Source: CAZIAK01 sp964537035
Lineage (GTDB): Bacteria; Planctomycetota; B15-G4
NCBI GenBank assembly: GCA_964537035.1
Contig: CAZIAK010000005.1
Location: 81,973-145,972, forward strand
Reading direction: 5' to 3'
Length of the DNA: 64,000 nucleotides
In this document: positions 24,717 to 32,693 of the stretch, in pieces
Position numbering within the stretch: position 1 is the first letter of the stretch
Layout of the letters: each line of letters begins with the position of its first letter
Position numbers and translations under genes: made by a program
The notes under the pieces: generated by a model
Seen by the model: only the letters and a program-made list of their open reading frames with translations
The model's database searches: none
Told to the model about the DNA's origin: nothing

Positions 24717-25898
24717 TCAGACGAGTTCCACGCTCATGGCCACCGCGTTGCCGCCGCCCAGGCAGAGACTGGTCATCCCGGTCTTCAGCCCGCGGTTCTT
24801 CAGCGCGTGGACCAGGGTCACCAGCAGCCGCGTGCCAGAAGCTCCGATGGGATGGCCCAAGGCCACGGCGCCACCGTTGACATTCAGCTTCTCGGCGGGC
24901 AGTTCCCAGAGTTGACGCACGGCCACGCACTGGCTGCTGAAGGCCTCGTTGAGCTCGACCAGGTCGTAGTCGTTGACCGACATGCCCGTGCGCGCTTCGA
25001 GGTTCTTCACCGCCTCGACCGGCGCCATCATGACCCACTTCGGGTCGGTGCCCCCCACCGCGTAGCCGGTGATGCGCGCCAGCGGCTTCACGCCCAACTC
25101 GGACGCCGTGTCCGCGCTCATGACCACCGTGGCAGCGGCGCCGTCGTTGATCGAGCTCGCGTTGCCCGCGGTCACCGAACCGTTCTTGTCGAAAGCCGGA
25201 CGCATCTTGCCCAGGCCTTCGGCAGTGATGTCAGCGCGGGGACCTTCGTCGGTGTCGAAGGTCCAGGCGTCACCACGTCGGGGCTTGATCTCCACGCCAC
25301 AGATCTCGTTGGCGAACGCGCCAGCCTCCGTGGCCGCCGCAGCCTTGCGGTGGCTCTCAGCGGCGTACTCGTCCTGCTGATCGCGGGTCACGTCGTACTT
25401 CTCGCAGACCGCTTCGCCAGTCATGCCCATGTGCATGTCGTAGTAAGGGTCCCAGAGACCATCGGCGATCATCGAGTCGACGATCTGCGCGTTGCCCAGG
25501 CGCATGCCCGAGCGAGCCTTGGGGATGAAGTAGGGCGCATTGGTCATGGACTCCATGCCGCCGGCCAGCACGACCTTGCTGTCGCCGCAGCGAATGGCCT
25601 GGGTGGCCAGCATCACGGCTTTGAGACCCGAGCCACAGACCTTGTTGACCGTGAGTGCCGAGCCGCTATCGGGCAGACCGGCCGCTCGGGCCACCTGGCG
25701 GGCAGGAGCCTGACCCAGGCCGCAGCCGAGGACGTTGCCCATGATGGTCTCATCGACCACGGCGGCGTCGACGCCAGCCCGGGCAATGGCCTCACGGGCA
25801 GCGAAGCCGCCCAGGTCGGTGGCCGAGAAGGGGGACAAGGCCCCCTGGAACTTGCCAATAGCAGTGCGCACGGCGCTGGCAATCACGACATCCGTCAT
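24717..25898 (-). CDS. Acetyl-CoA acetyltransferase (thiolase)
   Basis: The 393-residue product condenses or cleaves acetoacetyl-CoA. The acyl-accepting Cys is in NKVCGSGLKAV (about residue 88); GHPIGASGTR (about 347-356) gives the His and CLGGGNAVAM (about 378-387) the second Cys. The N-terminus VIASAVRTAIGKFQGAL is typical of the biosynthetic/acetoacetyl-CoA group. It is the first gene of the tight operon down to 16117. The 278 bases upstream (25899-26176) contain two hairpins near 26047-26095 that probably end the upstream PyrK-like/HxlB unit; a promoter for this operon should lie between, but I see no convincing boxes. Confidence 0.94.
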   Translation of the reverse strand: MTDVVIASAVRTAIGKFQGALSPFSATDLGGFAAREAIARAGVDAAVVDETIMGNVLGCGLGQAPARQVARAAGLPDSGSALTVNKVCGSGLKAVMLATQAIRCGDSKVVLAGGMESMTNAPYFIPKARSGMRLGNAQIVDSMIADGLWDPYYDMHMGMTGEAVCEKYDVTRDQQDEYAAESHRKAAAATEAGAFANEICGVEIKPRRGDAWTFDTDEGPRADITAEGLGKMRPAFDKNGSVTAGNASSINDGAAATVVMSADTASELGVKPLARITGYAVGGTDPKWVMMAPVEAVKNLEARTGMSVNDYDLVELNEAFSSQCVAVRQLWELPAEKLNVNGGAVALGHPIGASGTRLLVTLVHALKNRGLKTGMTSLCLGGGNAVAMSVELV

Positions 25899-26046
25899 CG
25901 GGTTCTAGCTCTCACTGGAGTCGAATCGGAGAGAGGCGCTGCCCCTAGGCGCCCAGGCGTCCGATCGATGGCGGGAGCGGCTGGATCAGGTGACCAGTCG
26001 CACCCTCAAGACGATCTTGGCGAACAGGTGCCGTCTAGGAGGATCG

Positions 26047-26061
26047 CCCCCCTTTGGGGGG
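26047..26061 (-). terminator. Hairpin downstream of the hxlB-like gene
   Basis: CCCCCC (26047-26052), a 3-base loop and GGGGGG (26056-26061) form a compact stem 116-130 bases after the SIS gene stop. A second, bulged hairpin (about 26073-26095, CCTTCAAA against TTTTGAGG) precedes it. Neither has a long T-run, but both lie in the only sizeable gap between the two minus-strand units. Confidence 0.4.
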
Positions 26062-26176
26062 TGTCAGCGGGGTCCTTCAAAGCACTTTTGAGGGACGCTC
26101 GCAAAGACAGGGGAGTGTATCGAAAGCGCCGTCCTCGCGGAAGCACGCAGGCGCCCGGGATCGGTCGATCTCCGCC

Positions 26177-26716
26177 CTACTCGAGATTGGTGTGCCGGGC
26201 ACCCAACTCGGACTCGGTGGCGCCCAGGGCCGCCAGGAGATCCACCACGATGTGGTCGAGGAAGGCCAGCAGCGAGACCTCGAACAGTGTGCCCAAGGGA
26301 AACGACAGCCCTTTCTCTGCGGTCGGGACGTCGAGGGCCGCCACCACGTCGGCCACGTCGTCCGTCTGGCTGGGCAGCCGGGTCACGCTCAGCACCCGGG
26401 CGCCGCCCTGCCGGGCCGTATCCATCAGGGAGAGCACGGTGGGCGTGGTGCCGCTGCCTGTGCAGGCCACCAGCAGATCGCCCTGGCCCAGCCGAGGCAC
26501 AGTGGTGTCGTCGAGCCCCCATGCAGACAGGCCCATCTGCCCCAGGCGACGGGCGAAGGCCGCCGACATCATCCCGGAGCGGCCACGGCCGGCCACGACG
26601 ATCTGCTGGGCCGACAAGATCTCTTCGACGAACGCCTGGCTCACCGAGACGGGCACGGAGCCCAGGGCCCTGGAGATGGCGCTGGTGTACAGAGCGAGAT
26701 GGGCGGGCGTCGTCAC
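26177..26716 (-). CDS. hxlB: 6-phospho-3-hexuloisomerase-like SIS-domain protein
   Basis: The 179-residue product fits the length of PHI (~180) and has its motifs: VVAGRGRSGMMSAAFARRLG, DDTTVPRLGQGDLLVACTGS (sugar-phosphate loop), SVTRLPSQTDDVADVV, PLGTLFEVSLLAFLD and the typical end ELGARHTNLE. PHI isomerises D-arabino-3-hexulose 6-phosphate in the ribulose monophosphate pathway. No hexulose-phosphate synthase (hxlA) is present, so the substrate is inferred. GTG 26716 overlaps the TGA of the PyrK-like gene (GTGA). The frame is open to 26767, but that part reads as a shadow of the upstream gene. Confidence 0.85.
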   Translation of the reverse strand: MTTPAHLALYTSAISRALGSVPVSVSQAFVEEILSAQQIVVAGRGRSGMMSAAFARRLGQMGLSAWGLDDTTVPRLGQGDLLVACTGSGTTPTVLSLMDTARQGGARVLSVTRLPSQTDDVADVVAALDVPTAEKGLSFPLGTLFEVSLLAFLDHIVVDLLAALGATESELGARHTNLE

Positions 26717-27767
26717 AGACGGTTCCAGTGCAGCCGGGTGGAATCGAAAAGCGTGCCCTCGCGGCAAGCCAGCTCATAGGTAAAGCCGTCGGCCTCACTC
26801 TCGCTGTCTACCGCCACGGCGCAGCCATTGCAGACCGCATAGCCGCAGCCCATGACCGTTTCCAGGGAAGCGATCGCCGGCACACCTGCCTCGCGGCTCA
26901 CCGCCCCCACCGCCTCCATCATGGGCTCAGGACCACAGCTGAGGACCACCCCGGGACGCTCAGCCTCGATCAGCGCAGCGAGCCGGCCATCGACCCTGCC
27001 GTGGTGGCCGGTAGAGCCGTCGTCCGTGCAGAGTTCGACCCTCACGCCAGACGTTGCGAGGCGATCGGCCAGGGTCAGCCGCTCGGCGGTCCGCGCGCCG
27101 AAGACAACGATCAGCTTGTCGTGCCTGGGATCGCCAGCCCTGCGCCAGCTCTCGGCCAGGAACAAAAACGGAGCCACCCCGTACCCGCCGGCGACGCAGA
27201 TCACCGGGCCGGGCGCCTGGTCGTCCCCCGCCAGGGCCTGCTCGAGGGCCTGGTCGAGGGCCTGGTCCAGGGCTGGCTCGAGGGCCTGGCCTAGAGGTCC
27301 CACCACCTGCAGCTCGTCGCCAGTCGACAGGGAGCACAGCAGCCCGCTGCCTCNNNNNNNNNNNNNNNNNNNNNNNNNNNNNNNNNNNNNNNNNNNNNNN
27401 NNNNNNNNNNNNNNNNNNNNNNNNNNNNNNNNNNNNNNNNNNNNNNNNNNNNNCCCACCACCTGCAGCTCGTCGCCAGTCGACAGGGAGCACAGCAGCCC
27501 GCTGCCTCGCCCCACGGGCATGACCATGAACTCGAGCCTCTGCTCGCCGCCAACCCCTGTGCAGCCCAGCACGGAGAAAGGGCGGGGCAACAGGGGAAAG
27601 CGGGGATCGGCCAGGCTGACCATGCAGAACTGGCCGGGGCGAGCCGGGGGGAAGCGGCCAGCCGGGGCGACCTCCAGGCGATGGCAGCCACCGGAGAGGG
27701 CCTCGTTGGCCAGGAGGCTGGCCGAGGTGCTGGCTAGGCTGGGCAAGTCTGTCGCTCTGGTTTCCAT
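26713..27767 (-). CDS. PyrK-like iron-sulfur flavoprotein, split by an assembly gap
   Basis: This is a ferredoxin-reductase-type electron-transfer subunit. N-terminal part (ATG 27767): FAD-binding PARPGQFCMVSL and RPFSVLG. C-terminal part: NAD-binding CVAGGYGVAPFLFLAE, then the [2Fe-2S] ligands CGYAVCNGCAV plus a late Cys (LACREGTLF), as in PyrK. A 100-N gap and a 55-bp duplicate lie inside. Removing 155 bases leaves exactly 900 bases, one open frame of 299 residues. PyrK pairs with PyrD in dihydroorotate oxidation, but no pyrD is adjacent, so it may feed another oxidoreductase. A four-residue repeat (ALDQ/ALEQ) sits in a loop. Confidence 0.85.
27238..27297. repeat. Five 12-base imperfect tandem units in the PyrK-like gene
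   Basis: Units based on CTGGTCGAGGGC run in frame and encode, on the minus strand, a chain of ALEP, ALDQ, ALDQ, ALEQ and ALAG. The array ends 2 bases before the contig-end duplicate and may have caused the assembly break. Confidence 0.8.
27299..27353. repeat. 55-bp contig end, left copy
   Basis: These 55 bases, beginning CCCACCACCTGCAGCTCGTC, are identical to 27454-27508 and flank the N block. They are best read as one genomic sequence seen on both contig ends, not as a biological repeat. Confidence 0.9.
27354..27453. other. Assembly gap, 100 N
   Basis: Exactly 100 N, the usual placeholder for a gap of unknown length. The flanking 55-bp identity and the restored reading frame indicate a true gap of minus 55 bases, that is, an overlap. 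Confidence 0.98.
27454..27508. repeat. 55-bp contig end, right copy
   Basis: Second copy of the 55 bases at 27299-27353, ending GCAGCCCGCTGCCTC. See the assembly gap entry. Confidence 0.9.
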
Positions 27768-27845
27768 CGTGCGGCGAATCCTATCATTCGCACCGCCTGG
27801 GCCCACCTGCCCGGGTCCACACCTCTCCCGGCGACGGCCAGGCTC

Positions 27846-29291
27846 ATGATCTTTCGGCTGCACGGCGTCTTCCTGGTGTACCTGGCCGCGACCATGGCCT
27901 GGAACCTGTCCGCGTCCAGGCGAGGTCACGGCGAGCGCACGCGGCCCTGGGAGCGGCTCGTGCTGTGGCCCGTGCTGGCTGGGCTCACGGTCGTCCTGGT
28001 TCATGACCGCGCCGTGCCAGAGAGCAGTCCTTGGCTGACCCTGCCCTGGGTCTCGCACCTTTTCCCCGTGGTCTTCATGGCCGCCCTGGTCCAGAACCTG
28101 ACCGCCATGGTGCGCCGGGGGGCTCAGCTCACCGACATCCCCATCATCCTCTTCAACGTGGGGCTCGGTGGTTGCCTGTTGGTGGCCGACCTGGCCCTGG
28201 CGGGAGTGCCCCTGGGCCAAACCGAGACCAGCCTGCTCTACTCCCACTCGGTGGTGCAGGGTCTGCTCGGCACGCGCCTGGCCCATCTGTGGACGCTGAG
28301 CTGGCACCTGCCGCTGTTCGTGCGCCGGGGCGAGGCCACGAGCCTCGCTGGCGCCGCCCTTGGCCTCCTGCCTGCAGCCCTCGCGGCCTTTCCGGCCTTG
28401 ATGCTCGTGGCCCTCCACGGCGAGGCGGGCAAGGTCATCGAGAGCTTCGGCCAGGAGCCCCGGGTGGCGACGCTACGCAACGACCTCGGTGTGGGCATCA
28501 TGGTGCGAGCGGACCGGCCCCTGCAGGGCCAGGCTCCCCCCGGCACCGTCGAAGCCTGGCGTCTGCCCGCAGACCAGGCCGTAGCTGACCTGCCCCCGCG
28601 CACGTCCGACCGACCGCTGGTGCTCGAACTCGCCCCACCGCCCAGCTGGTACCGCACGCCCCCTACCCAGGCGGAAGCAGAGCAGACCTTCATGGAGGCG
28701 GCGCTCAGGCTCTGTGAGCGAACGCAGCCCAGCCTGCTGCTGCCCTTCCCCGAGGCGGACGGCGAGGCCACCCTCTACTTCGCCCCCTCGACAGATTGGC
28801 CCGGTCTGTGCGCAGAACTCGCCGCCCGGCTGTCCACGGTCAGCCCGAAGACGCGCCTGGCCATGCGTCTGGCGGGCACCGGCCCCTTCTCCCGAGCCAC
28901 GTTTGAGGCCCTGGCCGCCCCGCCGTCGGCGGTCACTGTCATGGGCCCCCATCTGGAGCCTGGCGGGGCTGCCGCCGGTCGAGCGAGCCATGCGGAGGCC
29001 ACCCTGCAGACCTGGCGAGAGTGGCGGGCTGCGGTGGCCCAGCCGCCAGAGTTCTGGGTCCTGGGAGCGAGCGCATCCCCCTTGGCCTATGGCGAAAACG
29101 CACAGGAGCGCTTTCTCGAAGGTTGTCTGGCCCGAGCTGTGGCCGACCCCGAGATCAGCGGTTTTCTGGTCATCGGCTGGAGAGATATCGGGCACACCCT
29201 GGGCCTGCTGCGCCCCGACGGCCGCCCCCGTTGGGCAGCCCAGCGTTTTCGCCAGCTGCTCGGTGCCTCCACCGTGACACCCGATCGCTAA
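27846..29291 (+). CDS. Membrane protein with a C-terminal TIM-barrel-like domain
   Basis: The 481-residue product has about six N-terminal membrane helices (for example LVLWPVLAGLTVVLVH, WVSHLFPVVFMAALVQ, IPIILFNVGLGGCLLVADL, LGLLPAALAAFPALMLVAL) followed by a soluble C-terminal half from about residue 215. The end of that half (PEFWVLGASASPLAYGENAQ, then GFLVIGWRDIGHTLGLLRPD) resembles the last strands of a glycoside-hydrolase-like barrel, where an aromatic-rich strand precedes a G-W-R-D loop. No catalytic acid pair is certain. It is divergent from the PyrK-like gene and lies 55 bases before argS. Function unknown; a polysaccharide-related role is only a guess. Confidence 0.72.
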   Translation: MIFRLHGVFLVYLAATMAWNLSASRRGHGERTRPWERLVLWPVLAGLTVVLVHDRAVPESSPWLTLPWVSHLFPVVFMAALVQNLTAMVRRGAQLTDIPIILFNVGLGGCLLVADLALAGVPLGQTETSLLYSHSVVQGLLGTRLAHLWTLSWHLPLFVRRGEATSLAGAALGLLPAALAAFPALMLVALHGEAGKVIESFGQEPRVATLRNDLGVGIMVRADRPLQGQAPPGTVEAWRLPADQAVADLPPRTSDRPLVLELAPPPSWYRTPPTQAEAEQTFMEAALRLCERTQPSLLLPFPEADGEATLYFAPSTDWPGLCAELAARLSTVSPKTRLAMRLAGTGPFSRATFEALAAPPSAVTVMGPHLEPGGAAAGRASHAEATLQTWREWRAAVAQPPEFWVLGASASPLAYGENAQERFLEGCLARAVADPEISGFLVIGWRDIGHTLGLLRPDGRPRWAAQRFRQLLGASTVTPDR

Positions 29292-29346
29292 CATGCTCGG
29301 CGCCTCTTTGGCGCCCCCACCCATCGCCCCAGTGCACAGGGCTTCC

Positions 29347-31077
29347 ATGCAGACCTTCGTTCGCCCCTTCGCCGAGAAGATCGCCGCGATCATCGACATG
29401 CCTGTCGACGACGTGGCGGCCCTGATCAGCACCCCGCCCCGGCCCGACATGGGCCAGCTGGCGTTTCCTTGCTTTCAGCTGGCGAAGGCCCGCCGAGAGG
29501 CCCCGCCCAAGATCGCCGCCTCCATCGCCGAGCAGCTGCAGGTCGACCCTCTGGACGGCAGCGGACTGGCCCAGGTCAGCGCCGCCGGCCCGTACGTCAA
29601 CGCCTTCCTCGACGGCGCCGTGGTGGGCGGACAGGTGTTCTCCGCAGCGCTCACCCAGGGGCGGCGCTTCGGCTGCCTCGACAGTGGCGCTGGCCAGGTG
29701 GTCACCGTCGACTACTCGTCTCCCAACATCGCCAAGAGCTTCGGCATTCACCACCTGCGCTCCACGGTGATCGGGCACGCCCTGGTGGGCATGCTAGAGG
29801 CCGCCGGCTTCCAGCCCGTGGGCATCAACCACCTCGGCGATTGGGGCACCCAGTTCGGCCAGCTGCTGGCCATCTGGACCGACGAAGGTGACGAGAGTCG
29901 CCTGGCCGACGAGGGCATCGACTACCTGCTCTCGCTCTACGTCGAGTTCAACCGGCGCAAAGAAGCTGACCCCGCGTTGCAAGAGCGGGCCCGGGCCTGC
30001 TTCGCCTCTCTTGAGAGGGGCGACAGCGAAAGCCGCCGGCTCTGGAAGCTGTTCCGCGACACCTCCATGGCCGAGTTCGAGCGGGTCTACAAGCGGCTGG
30101 GCATCCACTTCGACGACACCCGGGGCGAGAGCTACTACGAAGGCCTGATGGCGGCCATGCTCACCGAACTCGAAGAGAAGGGCCTGCTGAGCGAGAGCCA
30201 GGACGCCACCGTGGTTGACCTCGAGGCCCACGATCTGGGCGTGGCCCTGGTGCGCAAGTCTGATGGTTCCACGCTCTATCTCACCCGCGATCTGGCGTCC
30301 GCCGACTTTCGTCGCAACGAGTACGGCTTCGTGCGCTCGCTCTACGTGGTGGGTGGCGCCCAGGCCCTGCACTTCGCCCAGATGATCAAGGTGCTCGAGC
30401 TGCTGGGTCGCGACTGGGCACACGCCGTCGAGCACGTCCCCTTCGGCCTGATGCGCTTCAAAGATCGCAAGATGAGCACCCGCAAGGGGGACATCATTCG
30501 CCTGGCCGACGTGCTCGACAAGGCCGTGGCCATGGCCCGCGAGACCATGGAGAGCGGCGCCCGGGACAAGGGCCGGCAGCTCCCCGACGACATCGACGAG
30601 GTGGCCCACCGCATCGGTGTGGGGGCGGTGGTCTTCAACGACCTCAAGAACAGACGGCAGCGAGACGTGATCTTCGACTGGGACGAGGTGCTCTCCTTCG
30701 AGGGCGAGACCGGCCCTTACCTGCAGTACACCGCCGCCCGCATCGCCTCCATGATCGACAAGTACGGCGCCGAACCTCGCTGCGACGTCGACTGGAGCCT
30801 GGTCTCCGGCCCGGGCGAGCTCGACCTGGCCCTGGCCCTCGACGGGCTGTCCACTGCGCTGAGCCGAGGCGTGGCCGAGAGCGAGCCCTCCCTCGTGGCC
30901 GATCAGCTGCTCACCATCGCGGCCCGATTCAGCACGCTGTACAGCAATCGCGACTGGAAGGTCCTTTCGGACGACGCCGCACTGAGCTCCGCCCGCATGG
31001 CCCTGGCCGCCGCGGCGCGACAAGCCCTGGTGAACGGGCTAGGCTGGCTGGGCATCCCTGTGCCCGATCGTATGTGA
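29347..31077 (+). CDS. argS: Arginyl-tRNA synthetase
   Basis: ArgS charges tRNA-Arg. The 576-residue product has the Arg-specific N-terminal Add-1 domain (VSAAGPYVNAFLDG), a catalytic Rossmann fold, KMSTRKGDIIRLAD (the KMSKS equivalent) and the C-terminal anticodon-binding DALR-type domain (from about residue 450, EGETGPYLQYTAARIASMID). The HIGH motif region reads SSPNIAKSFGIHHLRST: the usual H-V-G-H is G-I-H-H here, so the first His is replaced by Gly. The ATG at 29347 gives the family start; the open frame upstream is not conserved. Sequence, length and domain order are otherwise ordinary. Confidence 0.95.
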   Translation: MQTFVRPFAEKIAAIIDMPVDDVAALISTPPRPDMGQLAFPCFQLAKARREAPPKIAASIAEQLQVDPLDGSGLAQVSAAGPYVNAFLDGAVVGGQVFSAALTQGRRFGCLDSGAGQVVTVDYSSPNIAKSFGIHHLRSTVIGHALVGMLEAAGFQPVGINHLGDWGTQFGQLLAIWTDEGDESRLADEGIDYLLSLYVEFNRRKEADPALQERARACFASLERGDSESRRLWKLFRDTSMAEFERVYKRLGIHFDDTRGESYYEGLMAAMLTELEEKGLLSESQDATVVDLEAHDLGVALVRKSDGSTLYLTRDLASADFRRNEYGFVRSLYVVGGAQALHFAQMIKVLELLGRDWAHAVEHVPFGLMRFKDRKMSTRKGDIIRLADVLDKAVAMARETMESGARDKGRQLPDDIDEVAHRIGVGAVVFNDLKNRRQRDVIFDWDEVLSFEGETGPYLQYTAARIASMIDKYGAEPRCDVDWSLVSGPGELDLALALDGLSTALSRGVAESEPSLVADQLLTIAARFSTLYSNRDWKVLSDDAALSSARMALAAAARQALVNGLGWLGIPVPDRM

Positions 31078-31125
31078 TTTCCCTGCGGGACCTCCCCCGC
31101 CCTCTCTTCTCGGAACCCGTTGACG

Positions 31126-31644
31126 ATGGTCGACCTCGAGCCTTTCATCCGCGACATCCCTGACTTCCCCAAACCAGGCATCGTCTTCAAGGACATCACA
31201 CCCCTGCTCGGGAACGCGTCGGCTTTTGCCAGCAGCATCGAGCAGCTGGCCAAGTCCCTGGACGGCGTGGCCTGCGACGCCCTGGCCGGCATCGAGTCTC
31301 GGGGCTTTCTGTTTGGCACGGCCCTGGCCCAGACCCTGGGCGTGGGCTTCGTCCCCATTCGCAAGCCAGGCAAGCTGCCGTACACCGTGGTCAGCCAGGA
31401 GTACAGCCTCGAGTACGGCACAGACCGCATCGAGATGCACTCGGACGCCGTCCTCGATGGTCAGTCGGTGGTGGTCATCGACGACCTCATCGCCACCGGG
31501 GGCACGGCGTCGGCAGCGTGCGACTTGATCGAAAAAGTCGGCGGCACGGTGTCGGCGCTGTCCTTCGTGATCGCCCTCGATTTCATTCCCTGGCGGGACA
31601 AGCTGCAGGATCGTGACGTGCGGGCTTTGCTGCGCTATTCGTAG
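31126..31644 (+). CDS. apt: Adenine phosphoribosyltransferase
   Basis: Apt makes AMP from adenine and PRPP in purine salvage. The 172-residue product has FIRDIPDFPKPGIVFKDITP, the GIESRGFLFGTALA loop, RKPGKLP and the PRPP-binding motif VVVIDDLIATGGTASAACDL. ATG 31126 is the best start; a TTG two codons upstream is possible. It follows argS by 48 bases. All family motifs are intact. Confidence 0.96.
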   Translation: MVDLEPFIRDIPDFPKPGIVFKDITPLLGNASAFASSIEQLAKSLDGVACDALAGIESRGFLFGTALAQTLGVGFVPIRKPGKLPYTVVSQEYSLEYGTDRIEMHSDAVLDGQSVVVIDDLIATGGTASAACDLIEKVGGTVSALSFVIALDFIPWRDKLQDRDVRALLRYS

Positions 31645-31708
31645 CGGACGAGCCGCTCGGCAGAGAGCACCGGCCAGTCAAGCCACGAGAGCAATCCGTG
31701 GGCCCGAC

Positions 31709-31736
31709 TTGCCTCGTCATCTGTCGGGCGTATTCT
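31709..31736 (+). promoter_or_regulatory. Putative sigma70-type promoter for the gene at 31811
   Basis: TTGCCT (31709-31714), 16 bases, TATTCT (31731-31736) lie 75 bases upstream of the next ATG, in the 166-base gap after apt. Confidence 0.4.
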
Positions 31737-31810
31737 TTCCTCAGTCCATTCGGTAGCGAATGCCGATAAGACAGCCACCCCCTGATCGACACCCCCCGAC
31801 GAGCGTCCCG

Positions 31811-32332
31811 ATGTCCAACCAGTTCAAGGCACGCCTGAAGCAGATTCGCGATGCGAGCGAACGCCGCTCCGAGGCCTCCCACAAGGCCCGTACCGACGAA
31901 GACCTCGAGAGGTCCCAGAAGACGTTTGAGGGCTTCGAGTTCCGCGAAAAGGTCGAGGCCATCATTGACGAGCTCTCCACAGGGTTCATCGCTGAAGCCA
32001 GTGGTTTCGAGCTGAGCAGGGGCTTCTACGAAGGCAAGTACAAGCTCGCCCTGCGACTCGAAGAGCCTCTCACGGGCAACGATGGCGTGACCGAGAACTA
32101 CTTCTCCCGGCTGGTCTTCCTGCTCGACCCGCACATTGACGATGACACGATCGGCGTGCAGTGCCGCAAGACGATCCGCAACCGTGACCTCGAAGCCGCC
32201 ACGATCGGGGCCAACATGGTCACGGACGAACTGGCCACGATCGAAGAGTTCCTTGAGGGGCAGTTCGTGAGCTTCGCTGAAGCCTACTTCGACTCGTCAG
32301 AGTCCCTGCGACCTGCTGGAGCGCCCAGCTGA
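31811..32332 (+). CDS. Conserved cytoplasmic protein of unknown function
   Basis: The 173-residue product has no signal peptide or membrane helix. It begins with a charged helical stretch (KARLKQIRDASERRSEASHK) and a conserved-looking acidic C-terminal half (FLLDPHIDDDTIGVQCRK, then ELATIEEFLEGQFVSFAEAY). The composition and codon use are those of a real gene. ATG 31811 follows a probable promoter at 31709. A stem-loop lies right after it, which suggests a single-gene unit. I do not recognise a family. Confidence 0.72.
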   Translation: MSNQFKARLKQIRDASERRSEASHKARTDEDLERSQKTFEGFEFREKVEAIIDELSTGFIAEASGFELSRGFYEGKYKLALRLEEPLTGNDGVTENYFSRLVFLLDPHIDDDTIGVQCRKTIRNRDLEAATIGANMVTDELATIEEFLEGQFVSFAEAYFDSSESLRPAGAPS

Positions 32333-32354
32333 GCTGATCGGCGGCAGGTCACAC

Positions 32355-32385
32355 AGCAGCCCGGGCCCATGGCCCGGGCTGCTGG
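32355..32385 (+). terminator. Perfect 14-bp hairpin, likely terminator
   Basis: CAGCAGCCCGGGCC (32355-32368) and GGCCCGGGCTGCTG (32372-32385) form a perfect 14-bp stem with a CAT loop, 22 bases after the stop at 32332. A T-run (GTTTTTTCTTT) follows at 32402-32412, about 16 bases later, so a Rho-independent terminator is likely but not textbook. This lies in the 361-base gap 32333-32693, which also holds the promoter and riboswitch below. Confidence 0.65.
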
Positions 32386-32532
32386 CAATTTCGGGCTGCT
32401 CGTTTTTTCTTTCGGCAATCTCTCAAGTCTTGAACCCGTGGACGTCGACAAGCGTCTTTACGACCGACGCTCGATGCCCTCCACACTGGTTCGACCATCC
32501 ACCCTCCCTGGCCACCCGGCCACAAAGATGGT

Positions 32533-32562
32533 GTCTGACCAGCCTCTCTCGGTCGCTATAGT
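32533..32562 (+). promoter_or_regulatory. Possible promoter of the riboswitch-sigma factor transcript
   Basis: TATAGT (32557-32562) is a good -10 box 29 bases before the riboswitch P1 helix. The matching -35 (GTCTGA, 32533-32538, spacer 18) is weak. Start would be near 32569. Confidence 0.35.
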
Positions 32563-32590
32563 TCAGTTCGTCGCTGTGCAGGCTCATGAG

Positions 32591-32678
32591 GTCGGCACAG
32601 ATCACGAGGCAAACCACTCGTAAGGGTGGGACGCAAAGCTACAGGGCCCGGACGCCGTTCGGGCAGCCAGTTGCCGAC
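32591..32678 (+). promoter_or_regulatory. Cyclic di-GMP-I riboswitch (GEMM-I)
   Basis: The aptamer is complete. P1 pairs GTCGGCA (32591-32597) with TGCCGAC (32672-32678). The GGCAAACC segment leads into the next helix, whose CCACTC/GGGTGG stem is closed by a GTAA tetraloop. The almost invariant GGGACGCAAAGC (32627-32638) follows, then the second helix (GGGCCCG... TCGGGCAGCC). All match the GEMM-I consensus. The 3' strand of P1 abuts the ribosome binding site GAGGAGAGG of the sigma factor gene, with no terminator in between, so translational control is likely. CCTCTC (32543-32548), complementary to GAGAGG, lies upstream but probably outside the transcript. Confidence 0.95.
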
Positions 32679-32693
32679 GAGGAGAGGTGAGAG

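Noticed and set aside
24051..26783. 910-residue + strand frame opposite the thiolase and hbd genes
   Set aside because: Antisense shadow of two genes with intact catalytic motifs.
27299..27508. Direct repeat of biological origin flanking unknown sequence
   Set aside because: Copies are identical, border a 100-N placeholder, and merging them restores the gene frame; an assembly overlap explains it.
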